DNA of 64,000 nt from an uncultured Acidobacteriia bacterium (GTDB taxonomy: Bacteria > Acidobacteriota > Terriglobia > Bryobacterales > Bryobacteraceae). The position numbers and the translations under genes are program-made. The stretch spans positions 1 to 64,000 of the forward strand of contig CAIKMJ010000022.1 in the NCBI GenBank assembly GCA_903828455.1, in the 5' to 3' direction. This document shows, one piece after another, positions 27,169 to 36,616 of this stretch (position 1 is the stretch's first letter; every line of letters starts with the position of its first letter). A model generated the notes under the pieces. It made no database searches. It was not told the DNA's origin and saw only the letters and a program-made list of their open reading frames with translations.

Positions 27169-28536
27169 ATGTTGATTCGAACCAGACGGGATTTCATGAA
27201 AGTTGCGCTCCGGTCGGTGGGCGCGGCGGGCGCGCTCGGGGCGCTGGGCAAGTTCGGTGAGATGAATGCATTCGCGGGGAGCGGCGGGCCGTACCAGGCG
27301 CTGGTCTGTATTAACCTCGCGGGCGGCAACGACGGCCACAATATGGTCATCCCGATTGCCACCGCGCAGCAGAACTACAGCCTCTACCAGCAGGCGCGGC
27401 AGGGTCTGGCGCAGGCCCAGGCTGGTCTGCGACAGATTCACAACGGGAACGACGTGTACGGACTGCATCCGCTGATGCCGGAAATCGCGGCGCTGTACAA
27501 CAACGGGAACGCCGCCATTGTGGCCAACGTGGGGATGCTGGTGCAGCCCACCACGAAGGCGATCTACCAGAGCAACAACCAGGCACTGCTGCCGTCGCAG
27601 TTGTTCTCCCATTCCGACCAGTCGAACCAGTGGCAGACCGCAATTCCCAACGGAACCGCTTCGACCGGCTGGGGCGGGCGCGTGGAAGACAGCCTGCAGA
27701 GCCAGTTCAATTCCGGCGCGTCATTTTCGCCCATCACCTCGACCGGCGGCTGCGGCATCTTCTGCACGGGGGCCCAGACGTACGCGGCGACGGTGCCGGT
27801 GGGCGGAGCTTCGCTGCTGGTGGGCGCCAACACGCCGTCCCGCCTCGCTGCCGTGCAACAGCTGATGACGTTCGACAACGGACTCAAGCTGGTGCAGGCG
27901 GCCAACGCCACCTTCAATCGAGGGGTGGGCTTTTCCACGGCACTGAACAACGCGCTGGCGACGGCAAAGGTGAATACGGTGTTTCCCGCCACGCTGATCG
28001 GATCGCAACTGCAGACGGTGGCGAGGATCATGAAGGTCCGCGGGGCGCTCGGGATCGGGCGGCAGATCTTCTTCTGTCAGCTCGGTGGCTTCGACACGCA
28101 CGGCGCACAGCTCGGCACGCAGGATCCGCTGCTGCAGCAGCTGAGCCAGGCTGTCGGCGCTTTCTACCAGGCGCTGCAGGAAGTGGGCACGGACCAGAAC
28201 ACGGTCACGTTTACGACTTCCGAATTCGGCCGCACGCTGCAGCCGAACGGCAACGCGGGCACGGATCACGCCTGGGGAAGCCATCATTTTGTGATTGGCA
28301 CCGCGCAGGCGGCGGGCGGACCGGTGGCCGGCGGCAAATTCTACGGCCAGTTCCCGTCCCTCGCGCTGGGCGGGCCGGACGACGCCAACACGCGCGGCAC
28401 GCTGGTACCGACCACCGCGGTGGAACAGTATGCGGCAACGATGGGCCAGTGGTTCGGCATCAGCCAGGCAAATCTCACCACCGTGTTCCCGTACCTGGGC
28501 AACTTCCCGGTGACGAACCTGGGGTTTGTGGGCTGA
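27169..28536 (+). CDS. Tat-exported DUF1501 protein
   Basis: 455 residues. The N-terminus TRRDFMKVALRSVGAAGALG is a twin-arginine signal. The domain shows CINLAGGNDGHNMVIP, ANVGMLVQPTT, SHSDQSNQWQT, FFCQLGGFDTHGAQLG, TFTTSEFGRTLQPN and GTDHAWGSHHFVIG. This Ser/Asp/His-rich layout resembles the sulfatase/alkaline phosphatase superfamily to which DUF1501 is related. It is the constant partner of DUF1800 genes. The Tat signal implies folding or cofactor loading in the cytoplasm before export. Confidence 0.93.
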   Translation: MLIRTRRDFMKVALRSVGAAGALGALGKFGEMNAFAGSGGPYQALVCINLAGGNDGHNMVIPIATAQQNYSLYQQARQGLAQAQAGLRQIHNGNDVYGLHPLMPEIAALYNNGNAAIVANVGMLVQPTTKAIYQSNNQALLPSQLFSHSDQSNQWQTAIPNGTASTGWGGRVEDSLQSQFNSGASFSPITSTGGCGIFCTGAQTYAATVPVGGASLLVGANTPSRLAAVQQLMTFDNGLKLVQAANATFNRGVGFSTALNNALATAKVNTVFPATLIGSQLQTVARIMKVRGALGIGRQIFFCQLGGFDTHGAQLGTQDPLLQQLSQAVGAFYQALQEVGTDQNTVTFTTSEFGRTLQPNGNAGTDHAWGSHHFVIGTAQAAGGPVAGGKFYGQFPSLALGGPDDANTRGTLVPTTAVEQYAATMGQWFGISQANLTTVFPYLGNFPVTNLGFVG

Positions 28537-28548
28537 CCGGGCGAAGCT

Positions 28549-29844
28549 TCAGCGCATGAATTCGTCGGCGTGGGTGACGAATTCCGGATAAGCACCCGCG
28601 CCGAGTTCGTACAGGTCCATCCCCTGGTGCTCGCCTTCGGCCGAAACGCGGCCAGGCACCGCCCGGTTGAGCAGCCAGTTCAGGCCCCACGTGACGGGCA
28701 GAATGAATCCCAGCAATGTGGCGATTCCGACCGCCTGGGCCAGCAACTGCCCCGGGCCGCCTGCCTCCATGCGGCCGAAGAGGCCGACCGCCAGCAGGCC
28801 CCACACTCCGCCCAGCGCGTGAACCGACACCGAACCGCCGGGGTCGTCCACATCCAACCGCAGATCGAGTAGTTCCACCGAAAATGCCACCAGTGCTCCG
28901 GCGACAAAGCCCACGATCAGCGCGGCGGCCGGAGCAATGAACGCACAACAGGCGCTGGAAGCGGCGAGGCCCCCGGTCCAGCCGTTCGCGGTGAGCGACG
29001 CGTCCGGCTTGGTGTAGCGGATGCGTGTGGTGAGGGCGCCCGCCCACGCGGCGCCCGCGGCGCAAAGCAGCGTGTTGAGAGCGACCAGCGGAAGGCGGGC
29101 CGGTTCAACGCCCGCAAACAGCATGGCGCCGGCCCCGTTCAAACCCAGCCAGCCCACCAGTGCCAGCAGCGCGCCGAACAGCACGAAGACGGCGTTGTGG
29201 CCCGGGATCGCCATCGGCATTCCATCGGAGGTGTACTTGCCGCGCCGCGCGCCCAGCAGCCAGGTGAGTGAAAGCGCCGTGAAGCCGCCGAGAACGTGGA
29301 TGGCACCGGCACCGCCCGCATCCAGATACCCGATGCCGAGGCCGTAGTTCGCACCGAGCTGGGCGAGCCAGCCGCCGCCCCAGCTCCAGTGCGCGAACAA
29401 CGGAAACGTGATGCCGGATAGCAGCGCCGTCGACGCGCAGATGGCGGGCAGGCGCCAGCGGTCCGCCCCGCTGCCCAGCGGAATCAGGCCGGCCAGCGCG
29501 GCGCTGAGGATTCCGAGCCACGCCACCAGAACCGCCGGCGCGGCATTCAGCGGCAGACCCATCAGCATAAAGTGGCCTTTGCCAGCCACGCTCCACGGCT
29601 TTCCGCCGAGCCAGATCACGAACCCGGCACGGTCGCCGCTGCCCTGAAGAGCCGTGCCAATGAAAAAGTACGTGCAGGCAGCGACGGCGATCACGCACAG
29701 CGCCGCCAGCATGGAATGGGCTGCGTTGCGGGAGCGTCCGAGGCCGGTGCTCATGAGCGCAATGCCGGCCAAAGCCAGCGGAGCGACCAGCAAAAATACG
29801 ATGCAAAGCGCGGTCTGAAGCTCGGAAAGCTGCACGGGCGGCAT
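28549..29844 (-). CDS. amt: Ammonium transporter (Amt family)
   Basis: 431 residues with about eleven membrane helices. Typical blocks: GAGAIHVLGGFTALSLTWLLG with GARRGKYTSDGMPMAIPGHN (the first pore His is in AIHVLGG), and VSVHALGGVWGLLAVGLFG with the second pore His. The C-terminal cytoplasmic tail ends GEHQGMDLYELGAGAYPEF, the GlnK-binding type tail. No glnK/PII gene is adjacent. The start lies 3 bp after the stop of a small membrane protein gene, so the two are co-translated. Confidence 0.94.
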   Translation of the reverse strand: MPPVQLSELQTALCIVFLLVAPLALAGIALMSTGLGRSRNAAHSMLAALCVIAVAACTYFFIGTALQGSGDRAGFVIWLGGKPWSVAGKGHFMLMGLPLNAAPAVLVAWLGILSAALAGLIPLGSGADRWRLPAICASTALLSGITFPLFAHWSWGGGWLAQLGANYGLGIGYLDAGGAGAIHVLGGFTALSLTWLLGARRGKYTSDGMPMAIPGHNAVFVLFGALLALVGWLGLNGAGAMLFAGVEPARLPLVALNTLLCAAGAAWAGALTTRIRYTKPDASLTANGWTGGLAASSACCAFIAPAAALIVGFVAGALVAFSVELLDLRLDVDDPGGSVSVHALGGVWGLLAVGLFGRMEAGGPGQLLAQAVGIATLLGFILPVTWGLNWLLNRAVPGRVSAEGEHQGMDLYELGAGAYPEFVTHADEFMR

Positions 29845-29847
29845 AAT

Positions 29848-30057
29848 TTACGACCGTTCCTTCCGCGGCATCAGATGAGAGCGCCCCACCAGTACCAATC
29901 CCAGTATTTCGACGCCCAGACCCGCTGTAAGAAAGGCCGCCCGCGCCACGCCGGAGGCCGAATTCCCGGCGCCCGCGCCACTGCCGGACAGCAATATCAG
30001 AGCGGAAAGGACCAGCATCCAGCCGGTGACAAGTAAAAGAAACCCTGCTGTTTTCAT
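29848..30057 (-). CDS. Small two-helix membrane protein
   Basis: 69 residues with two hydrophobic helices (FLLLVTGWMLVLSALILL and AAFLTAGLGVEILGLVLVG), a Ser/Gly linker and a basic tail LMPRKERS. It precedes amt with a 3-bp gap. It may be an accessory or leader gene to the transporter. No family recognised. Confidence 0.7.
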   Translation of the reverse strand: MKTAGFLLLVTGWMLVLSALILLSGSGAGAGNSASGVARAAFLTAGLGVEILGLVLVGRSHLMPRKERS

Positions 30058-30346
30058 GGAATGAATTCGGGGGCCTGACGGCCGTTAGCCCAAGTTATCA
30101 CAATTACGTACGAATAAATTGCGGCATAAGGAGCCTCGGGCCGGCTTCGCGCGATTCCGCTATCTGGCGGAGAGCACAAGACTTGTAGGAAATCATCCAC
30201 ACAGCATCCAAAAGGTCTATCTCCGCAATAAGAAATATGAGTTTCCCTTGAGGCATAGCAAAAAGGCAGTATAGAAACACGGCTTCGTTGCGATCCGCTC
30301 ATGCGTGAATCATGAAATCTGAAGACTGACAAGATAAGGACAACTT
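30058..30346. promoter_or_regulatory. AT-rich divergent promoter region of the amt unit and APC permease
   Basis: This 289-bp gap is markedly less GC-rich than the surroundings. AAGGAC sits about 8 bases before ATG 30347. Several AT-rich hexamers exist (for example around 30110-30120) but no unambiguous promoter or operator palindrome was found, and no gene. Confidence 0.4.
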
Positions 30347-32143
30347 ATGGCAAATACAGCTCCCGAGATGAAAGCTACACTAGGCCTAACAGGCCTGACC
30401 ATGAACGCCATGGCGCTCATCGCCCCCGGCGCGTTCCTGTGGTTAACTTTCCAGATCCAGTGCGCAACTGGCGCGACCGGCCCGGCCATGTGGATGGGCA
30501 TCCTCGTCGCGCTCCTGCTGTGCCTTGCGACCGCAGTCTGCTACGCCGAGCTGGCCAAACTCTATCCCGGCACCGGAAGTTCCTATTACTTTGCTGAACA
30601 ATCGTTTCTGAACCACGAAAAAGCATGGAAGTATGCGCGCCTCTCGAAGTTCATCGTCGGCTGGGGCTCGCACCTTTACTACTGGGTTTATCCGGGCGTG
30701 ATGGTGGGTGTCACGGGCGTGGTGATCGGGTATCTCACGGGCACGCTATGGCCGGGCTTCATGAGCGCCTCCAACCCCGGTCCGGTGTTCATGATGATCG
30801 TCGCGGTGGTCTTCTCGTTCGCCGTGGCCTGGCTGGCCAACCGTGGCGTGAACGGCTCCACGTCGATTAACATCGCCATCAACGTCATCCAGATTTCGGC
30901 CCTGCTGGTGTTCGCGGTGCTGGCGTACAGCTACCGGACCAACCACCCGACCGGAACGCCGGGCTGGCAGTTCGATTCGACCTCCGGCGACGCTTACACC
31001 TATGTGTTCCAGACCGAAAAGGTCACGGCCAACGGACAGACCACGGACAACATCATCCGCGACGCCGCCGGTGTTCCCAAGCCGGTGCTCGACTCGGCCG
31101 GCAAGCCGGTCCCGTTCATGGTCGAATATCCGGAAAAGGACGACAAGGGCAACTTCCTGACCCACAAGGACGGCGCGTCGGTTGTCGGCGTCCACAACTT
31201 CGCCTGGGCGTTTATTCAGGCAACAGTTGCGATTCTGATTCTGGTCGGTTTTGAATCCGTCACCTCGATGGGCGGCGAAGCCAAGAATCCGAAGCGCGAT
31301 ATTCCGATCGCCGTCATCGGCTCGCTGGTCATTCAGGGCGCCTTCTGTTACTTCATAGAGTATTTCGCGGCGGGGTACTTCCTGAACAGCGGTTACACGA
31401 TGCAGAACGCCAGCAGTTCATCGGCGCCAATCGGCGACATGATGGTGATCATCGGCAACGCGTTCTTTGGCCAGGGCGGCGGACGCATCTTCATGCTGGT
31501 GGAAGCGGCGACGGTGGTTCTTGCGCTGATCGGCACCACGCTTTCCTGCATGAACACCGCGGCCCGCGTGACCTACGCGATGGGCAAGGATCAGGAAGTG
31601 CCGGAGCACTTCGGTCTGCTGCACTCGGAAACGCTGACGCCTCACAAGGCGATCTGGACGCTGGCCGTGATCTCGGCGGTTGTCGGCTGCATCTCCGTCT
31701 CGGTTCTGTTCGGTGACGGCGGCGCACCCACCAACGAGGCGATCAAGGCTCTGCCCCAGGGTCTGCTTTCGAGCTTCGGCTACACCTCGCACGACGGCAT
31801 GGCGGCGCTGCCCAATACGCTCCTGACCATGACGCTTGCGTCGAATTTCGGAACCTTCCTGCTCTACATGCTGAGCTGCATCATCTGCATGGTGGGCTTC
31901 CACGGTCACCCGAACTTCAGCCCGGTGAAGCACCTGTTCATTCCGTTGTTCGGTCTGCTCGCCAACCTCGCCTGCATGGCCTTCTATCTGATTGGACCGT
32001 TCATGGGATACGGCACCAAGATGGAACCGCTGCTGGCGCTGGGCATCGCGGCGGTGTGGGGCATCTACGGCGGCATCTACTTCGTGACTTCGAGTAAGAA
32101 GACAGGGAGGACGACGCTCGTTACCGGCCGCGCCAGCGCGTAA
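30347..32143 (+). CDS. APC-family amino acid / polyamine-type permease
   Basis: 598 residues with about twelve to fourteen hydrophobic helices. The N-terminus GLTGLTMNAMALIAPGAFLW is the APC first helix, and YPGTGSSYYFAEQSF follows helix 2. VGFESVTSMGGEAKNPKRDIP is the conserved helix 6 end. Between helices there is a long external insert at about 205-280 (rich in Asp, Gly, Lys), which is not usual for the family. Substrate cannot be assigned. It is followed directly by a strong intrinsic terminator and is probably monocistronic. Confidence 0.88.
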   Translation: MANTAPEMKATLGLTGLTMNAMALIAPGAFLWLTFQIQCATGATGPAMWMGILVALLLCLATAVCYAELAKLYPGTGSSYYFAEQSFLNHEKAWKYARLSKFIVGWGSHLYYWVYPGVMVGVTGVVIGYLTGTLWPGFMSASNPGPVFMMIVAVVFSFAVAWLANRGVNGSTSINIAINVIQISALLVFAVLAYSYRTNHPTGTPGWQFDSTSGDAYTYVFQTEKVTANGQTTDNIIRDAAGVPKPVLDSAGKPVPFMVEYPEKDDKGNFLTHKDGASVVGVHNFAWAFIQATVAILILVGFESVTSMGGEAKNPKRDIPIAVIGSLVIQGAFCYFIEYFAAGYFLNSGYTMQNASSSSAPIGDMMVIIGNAFFGQGGGRIFMLVEAATVVLALIGTTLSCMNTAARVTYAMGKDQEVPEHFGLLHSETLTPHKAIWTLAVISAVVGCISVSVLFGDGGAPTNEAIKALPQGLLSSFGYTSHDGMAALPNTLLTMTLASNFGTFLLYMLSCIICMVGFHGHPNFSPVKHLFIPLFGLLANLACMAFYLIGPFMGYGTKMEPLLALGIAAVWGIYGGIYFVTSSKKTGRTTLVTGRASA

Positions 32144-32170
32144 CCGGCCGCAAGCTGTTCGCTGAAAATC

Positions 32171-32211
32171 CGCTGGTCCGGACTCTCTGGGGTCCGGACC
32201 AGCGTCTTTTT
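32171..32211 (+). terminator. Rho-independent terminator after the APC permease
   Basis: A 12-bp perfect stem CGCTGGTCCGGA / TCCGGACCAGCG with a 10-base loop is followed by TCTTTTT. It lies 27 bases after the permease stop and insulates the PP2C gene downstream. Confidence 0.93.
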
Positions 32212-32294
32212 GAGCGGTGCCTCTTTATTGCGAAACGCATACGCGAGGCATCCGGTACGCTGTAACCAGCACCCCCTTCCTCGTCGCAGATCTC

Positions 32295-33095
32295 ATGCTG
32301 GAACTCGAATTCGCCGAACATACCGACGTTGGCCGCGTACGCGACCACAACGAAGATTTCATGGGGCACTTCCTGCCTTCGGGTGACGCCGAAAGCCGGA
32401 CGCACGGCTGGCTTTTTGCCGTGGCTGACGGGATGGGCGGCGAAGAGAAGGGCGAGGTTGCCTCCGAAACCGCGATTACCACGCTGCTGGCAGGATTTCG
32501 CGCCGCCCCGCGCGGAGAAGCGCACACCGTGCTCATGCCGCGCCTCGTCCAGAGTGCCAACATCACAATTTATGAACTGGGAAGGGCCTCCAGCCCCGGC
32601 GGCTCGCGGATGGGAACGACGCTGGTCTCCTGCGCGCTCCGCTACGACCGCGTGGTTGTCTCGCACGTCGGCGATTCCCGCTGTTATCTGATTCGTCACG
32701 GCCTCGCATCACAAATCACACGCGACCACACCGTGGTTGCCGAACAGGTGCGGCTCGGCATCCTGTCGGAACAGGAAGCAAAAGAAGCCAGCACACGCCA
32801 CCTTCTGAGCCGTTCGCTCGGCAACGATATGTTCGTCAGCGCGGAGGTGACCGACCGACAGGTGCAGCCGGACGATGTCCTGCTCATGTGCTCGGACGGC
32901 CTCCACGGACCTGTGACGGGCTCCGAAATCGCCGAAATCATCAACTGGAACAAAGACCTGAACGTCGCCGCCCGCAAGCTGATTGCCCTTGCGAACGAAA
33001 AGGACGGCGGAGATAATGTGAGCGTCCAACTCATTCGCATCCGGGCCGTGGAGCGCATGGGCATGTATCGCGGAAGGCCCTACAAGCTGCGCTGA
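32295..33095 (+). CDS. PP2C-type Ser/Thr protein phosphatase
   Basis: About 266 residues from ATG 32295 (MLELEFAEHTDVGRVRDHNED); the frame is open further upstream but that part overlaps the terminator region. PPM motifs are intact: VRDHNEDFMG, VADGMGGEEKGEVAS, VSHVGDSRCYLIR, LMCSDGL and KDGGDNVSVQLIRI, supplying the Asp ligands for the Mn/Mg centre. It precedes a eukaryotic-like kinase gene by 76 bp, matching the usual PrpC/PrkC pairing of opposing enzymes. Confidence 0.92.
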   Translation: MLELEFAEHTDVGRVRDHNEDFMGHFLPSGDAESRTHGWLFAVADGMGGEEKGEVASETAITTLLAGFRAAPRGEAHTVLMPRLVQSANITIYELGRASSPGGSRMGTTLVSCALRYDRVVVSHVGDSRCYLIRHGLASQITRDHTVVAEQVRLGILSEQEAKEASTRHLLSRSLGNDMFVSAEVTDRQVQPDDVLLMCSDGLHGPVTGSEIAEIINWNKDLNVAARKLIALANEKDGGDNVSVQLIRIRAVERMGMYRGRPYKLR

Positions 33096-33110
33096 GACGG
33101 CGCGGCAAGC

Positions 33111-33158
33111 AACCGGAAGCCCCAACGGGAAGCCCAACCGAAAGCCCCAACGGAAAGC
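33111..33158. repeat. Imperfect 12-13 bp tandem repeat
   Basis: Four units of the form AACSGRAAGCCCC (AACCGGAAGCCCC, AACGGGAAGCCC, AACCGAAAGCCCC, AACGGAAAGC) occupy most of the gap between phosphatase and kinase genes. The last unit supplies GGAAAG as a distant Shine-Dalgarno-like sequence, about 19 bases before ATG 33172. Confidence 0.85.
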
Positions 33159-33171
33159 AAAGACTCTATCC

Positions 33172-34134
33172 ATGACCTTTCACAGCGGAGAAATGCTCGA
33201 CCAGTACCGGATCGAAGCCCTGGTAGCACGCAGCGGCATGGCCTCGATCTATCGCGCCACCGACACCACCGACGGCAAGCAGGTGGCGATCAAACTGCCC
33301 CATCCGGAAATGGAAGCCGACCCCGTGCTGTTCGACCGCTTTCGCCGCGAGCAGGAGATCGGCGAAAAGCTCGACCATCCCGGCGTGATGAAGGTTTTTC
33401 CCCACGGCCGCAGCAAAGTCGTTTACATGGTGATGGAATGGGTGCCGGGCCGCCTGCTGCGCGAGGAACTCAAGGGAGTGAAGTTTTCGGCCGAACGCTC
33501 TGCGATGGTCATCTCGAAGATCTGCGACGCGCTCGACTATATCCACTCCCAGGGCGTCACGCACCGCGATCTGAAGCCGGAAAACATCATGGTGGGACCG
33601 GACAATCAGATCAAGCTGATCGATTTCGGCATCGCCGGCAATGAGGGCTCCAAGCGCCTCACCTTTGCCAAGCTATCGAACGTGATGGGCACGCCCGATT
33701 ACATCTCACCCGAACAGGTGAAGGGCAAGCGCGGGGACGGCCGCAGCGACATCTACGCGGTCGGCGTGATGCTGTACGAAATGCTCACCGGCAAGATGCC
33801 GTTCATCGGTGACAATCCGCTGGTGACGATGAACGAGCGGCTGCTGAATAACCCGATTCCGCCGCGCGAAGTGGAGCCGTCCGTCACGCCGCAACTGCAG
33901 GAGATCATCTATCGGGCGCTGGAACGCGATCCGAAGAATCGCTACGCACACGCCAGGGAGATGGCGTGGGACCTCGAAAACCAGGATCAGGTCGGTGTGG
34001 CCGACCGCGCCGAACTGCACGACTGGAAGAAAAAGAAGTCGCAGGTTCCGCAGAAGATCCTGATGTACGTGGGACTGGCGCTGATCCCTGTCGTGATTTT
34101 CGCGCTGCTGCTCTGGGTCGCGCGCAAGGCGTAG
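33172..34134 (+). CDS. Membrane-anchored Ser/Thr protein kinase (PknB-like)
   Basis: 320 residues. Kinase domain from about 11 to 270: glycine-loop variant VARSGMASIYRA (only partial GxGxxG), ATP lysine in QVAIKL, catalytic HRDLKPEN at about 130-137, DFGIAGNEG, GTPDYISPEQ and YAVGVMLYEMLTGKMPF. A basic linker (DWKKKKSQ) leads to one membrane helix (about 297-315) and a three-residue tail, so there is no external sensor domain. The opposing PP2C phosphatase gene is directly upstream. The weak glycine loop is seen in other active bacterial kinases. Confidence 0.93.
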   Translation: MTFHSGEMLDQYRIEALVARSGMASIYRATDTTDGKQVAIKLPHPEMEADPVLFDRFRREQEIGEKLDHPGVMKVFPHGRSKVVYMVMEWVPGRLLREELKGVKFSAERSAMVISKICDALDYIHSQGVTHRDLKPENIMVGPDNQIKLIDFGIAGNEGSKRLTFAKLSNVMGTPDYISPEQVKGKRGDGRSDIYAVGVMLYEMLTGKMPFIGDNPLVTMNERLLNNPIPPREVEPSVTPQLQEIIYRALERDPKNRYAHAREMAWDLENQDQVGVADRAELHDWKKKKSQVPQKILMYVGLALIPVVIFALLLWVARKA

Positions 34135-34470
34135 TTACGCCGAAGCGAAGCCCAGCACCGCGCCGCCCGCCACGATCAGGGCGCCGCCGATCCATGTCGC
34201 CGGCGTCGGCGGCTGATTGAAGACCAGCCACGAAATGCCCTGCGCGACCACGAAGAAGAACACCACGTAGATTCCGAGCAGACGTCCGAAGTCCCACGCC
34301 GGCGCATTCACCGTCACACCATACAGAAAGAGCACGACTGCTCCTGCAAGAAACGCCAGTATGCGCGATACGCCACCGGGAAGGTGCAGTGCCTTGCGCA
34401 GAATGGCGTCGCCTCCCGCCTCCAGCAGCGCAGCAAGGAAAAGTATGCCGATCTGACTCAGTCTGTCCAT
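34135..34470 (-). CDS. Small EamA/DMT-superfamily-like membrane protein
   Basis: About 111 residues from ATG 34470; frames starting earlier overlap the glnA end. Four hydrophobic helices (IGILFLAALLEAGGDAIL, ILAFLAGAVVLFLYGVTV, LLGIYVVFFFVVAQGISWLV, WIGGALIVAGGAVLGF). The length and layout match small multidrug-resistance/DMT half-transporters, which act as dimers. The conserved Glu in AALLEAGGD resembles the SMR helix-1 Glu. Convergent with the kinase gene, 37 bp downstream of glnA. Confidence 0.7.
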   Translation of the reverse strand: MDRLSQIGILFLAALLEAGGDAILRKALHLPGGVSRILAFLAGAVVLFLYGVTVNAPAWDFGRLLGIYVVFFFVVAQGISWLVFNQPPTPATWIGGALIVAGGAVLGFASA

Positions 34471-34507
34471 CTGTACAGGATGCTTCAGACCGGCGCGACG
34501 CTTCAGC

Positions 34508-35917
34508 TTAAATGTCGTAGTACATCGAAAATTCGTACGGATGCGGCCGCAGGCGGATCGCCTCTGCTTCATTGCGCCGCTTGTATTCGATGTAAGTTTC
34601 CAGCAGCTCTTCGGTGAACACATCGCCTTTGAGCAGGAACTGGTGATCTTCTTCGAGACACGTCAGCGCCTCTTCGAGCGAACCCGGCATGGACGGCACC
34701 GACTTCATCTCTTCCGGCGAAAGATCGTAGATGTCCTTATCGAGCGGCTCGCCCGGCTCGATGCGATTCAGCACGCCGTCGAGACCCGCCATCAGCATCG
34801 CCGCGAAACCGAGGTACGGATTGCACGAAGGATCCGGCGGCCGGAACTCCACGCGCTTGGCCTTCGGGCTCGACGAATACATGGGAATGCGGCATGCCGC
34901 CGAACGGTTGCGCCGCGAATACGCCAGATTTACCGGCGCTTCGTAACCCGGCACCAGACGCTTGTAGCTGTTGGTTGTCGGCGCAATGATCGCCGAAAGC
35001 GCGCGCGCATGCTTCAGCAGACCGCCGATGTAATGCAGCGCCATCGTGCTCAGGCCGGCGTACCCGTCGCCGGCGAAAAGCGGCTTGCCCGCCTTCCACA
35101 GCGACTGGTGCGTGTGCATGCCGCTGCCGTTGTCGCCGAAGATCGGCTTCGGCATAAACGTCACCGTCTTGCCGAACTGATTGGCCGTGTTGCGTACGAT
35201 GTACTTGTACAGCATCATGTTGTCGGCCGACTTCACCAGCGTGTTGAAGCGCTGGTCGATCTCGCTCTGTCCCGCCGTCGCCACTTCGTGGTGATGGCAC
35301 TCGATCACGAGCCCGCAGCGTTCCATCGTCGCCACCATCTCCGAACGCAGTTCCTGATGATGATCGGTCGGCGGCACCGGGAAGTAGCCTTCTTTGTAGC
35401 GCGGCCGGTAGCCGAGGTTGTTCTGCTCGCGGCTGGAATTCCAGCGCCCCTCGTCGGCGTCGATGAAATAGAAGCCGGAGTGCGCGTTCTGGTCGAAGCG
35501 GATGTTGTCGAAGATGAAAAATTCGGCTTCGGCGCCGAAGAATGCCGTGTCGGCGGTGCCGGAGTTCTTCAGATAAAGCTCGGCCTTCTTGGCGATCCAG
35601 CGCGGGTCGCGCTCGTAGTTCTGCCTGGTGAGCGGATCGCGCACGTCGCCCAGCATCACCAGCGTCGGTGTTTCCATGAACGGGTCCATGAACGCCGTTT
35701 CCGGATCGGGAATGAGCAGCATGTCGCTCTCATTGATGGCCGCCCAGCCGCGGATGCTGGAGCCATCGATCCCGTAGCCATCCTGAAACGACGTCTCAGT
35801 GAGCTCGCCGATGGGGTATGAGATGTGGTGCTGCAGGCCAGGGATATCGGAAAAGCGGAGATCCACCTGGCGTGCGCCGTTTTCCTTCGCAAGTTGCAGA
35901 ACTTCAGTAGGTGTCAT
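34508..35917 (-). CDS. glnA: Glutamine synthetase type I
   Basis: 469 residues. It makes glutamine from glutamate, ammonia and ATP as a dodecamer. Motifs: [20 protein letters not shown] (latch), AEAEFFIFD (metal ligands), [18 protein letters not shown], and [16 protein letters not shown]. The adenylylation loop [12 protein letters not shown] keeps the Tyr, so this is the GSI-beta type controlled by adenylyltransferase. The C-terminus ends FSMYYDI. The spacing from amt is about 5 kb; nitrogen-linked genes cluster loosely in this part of the window. Confidence 0.96.
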   Translation of the reverse strand: MTPTEVLQLAKENGARQVDLRFSDIPGLQHHISYPIGELTETSFQDGYGIDGSSIRGWAAINESDMLLIPDPETAFMDPFMETPTLVMLGDVRDPLTRQNYERDPRWIAKKAELYLKNSGTADTAFFGAEAEFFIFDNIRFDQNAHSGFYFIDADEGRWNSSREQNNLGYRPRYKEGYFPVPPTDHHQELRSEMVATMERCGLVIECHHHEVATAGQSEIDQRFNTLVKSADNMMLYKYIVRNTANQFGKTVTFMPKPIFGDNGSGMHTHQSLWKAGKPLFAGDGYAGLSTMALHYIGGLLKHARALSAIIAPTTNSYKRLVPGYEAPVNLAYSRRNRSAACRIPMYSSSPKAKRVEFRPPDPSCNPYLGFAAMLMAGLDGVLNRIEPGEPLDKDIYDLSPEEMKSVPSMPGSLEEALTCLEEDHQFLLKGDVFTEELLETYIEYKRRNEAEAIRLRPHPYEFSMYYDI

Positions 35918-36006
35918 AAAAAGAACGGGGAAGCTCCAGTTTAACCTTTTCGGCGGCCTGAAAAACGGATTGCATCCCCGAATCCGGCGCTACACTCAAA
36001 TCAGGC

Positions 36007-36591
36007 ATGACAAAAATGAAAGCGCCAAAAAAGAAAACGGCCGCCGCCGCAGTCGCCGGGGGCGGCGCGTTGCTGCATCACAAAGCGATCGCCACGCAGG
36101 AATTCGGCACCGTTCGCCGCACGCTTCCCATTGCAATTGACGCCGATGCCCGGCAGCGTACCGTGCAGCTCCTCAACCAGGTGCTGGCCGACACCATGAC
36201 GCTCCGCGATCTTTACAAGAAGCATCACTGGCAGGTTTCCGGTCCGGCGTTCTACCAGCTGCATCTGCTGTTCGACAAACATTTCGAGGAACAGAGCGAA
36301 CTGGTGGATACCCTTGCCGAACGCATCCAGACGCTGGGCGGAATCAGCCTCGCGATGGCGCATGACGTGGCGGAAACCACCCGCATCCCCCGCCCGCCGC
36401 GCGATCGCGAAGAGGCCGCTGTCCAGATCTCACGGCTGCTTGAAGCGCACCAGATCATCCTGACCGAATGCCGCGAATTCGCCAGACAGGCTTCGGAGGA
36501 TGGCGACGAAGGCACCAACGATCTGTTGATCAGCGACGTGGTCCGCACCGGTGAAACGCAGGTCTGGTTCCTGAACGAACACGTCGTCTGA
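36007..36591 (+). CDS. Dps-family ferritin-like protein
   Basis: 194 residues. A Lys/Ala-rich N-terminal extension (about 1-45, MKAPKKKTAAAAVAGGGA...) precedes the four-helix bundle. The Dps ferroxidase motif is KKHHWQVSGPAFYQLHLLFD (His, Asp) with HFEEQSELVDTLAERI (Glu) in the next helix. Dps shells store iron using hydrogen peroxide and often bind DNA through the basic tail; the N-terminal lysines here fit that. The ATG at 36016 is an alternative start. Confidence 0.9.
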   Translation: MTKMKAPKKKTAAAAVAGGGALLHHKAIATQEFGTVRRTLPIAIDADARQRTVQLLNQVLADTMTLRDLYKKHHWQVSGPAFYQLHLLFDKHFEEQSELVDTLAERIQTLGGISLAMAHDVAETTRIPRPPRDREEAAVQISRLLEAHQIILTECREFARQASEDGDEGTNDLLISDVVRTGETQVWFLNEHVV

Positions 36592-36616
36592 CCCGCCTTG
36601 CCGGCGCCGGGTCCGT

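Noticed and set aside
25423-27612. 729-residue minus-strand open frame
   Set aside because: Antisense to the DUF1800 and DUF1501 genes; composition is typical of a shadow frame.
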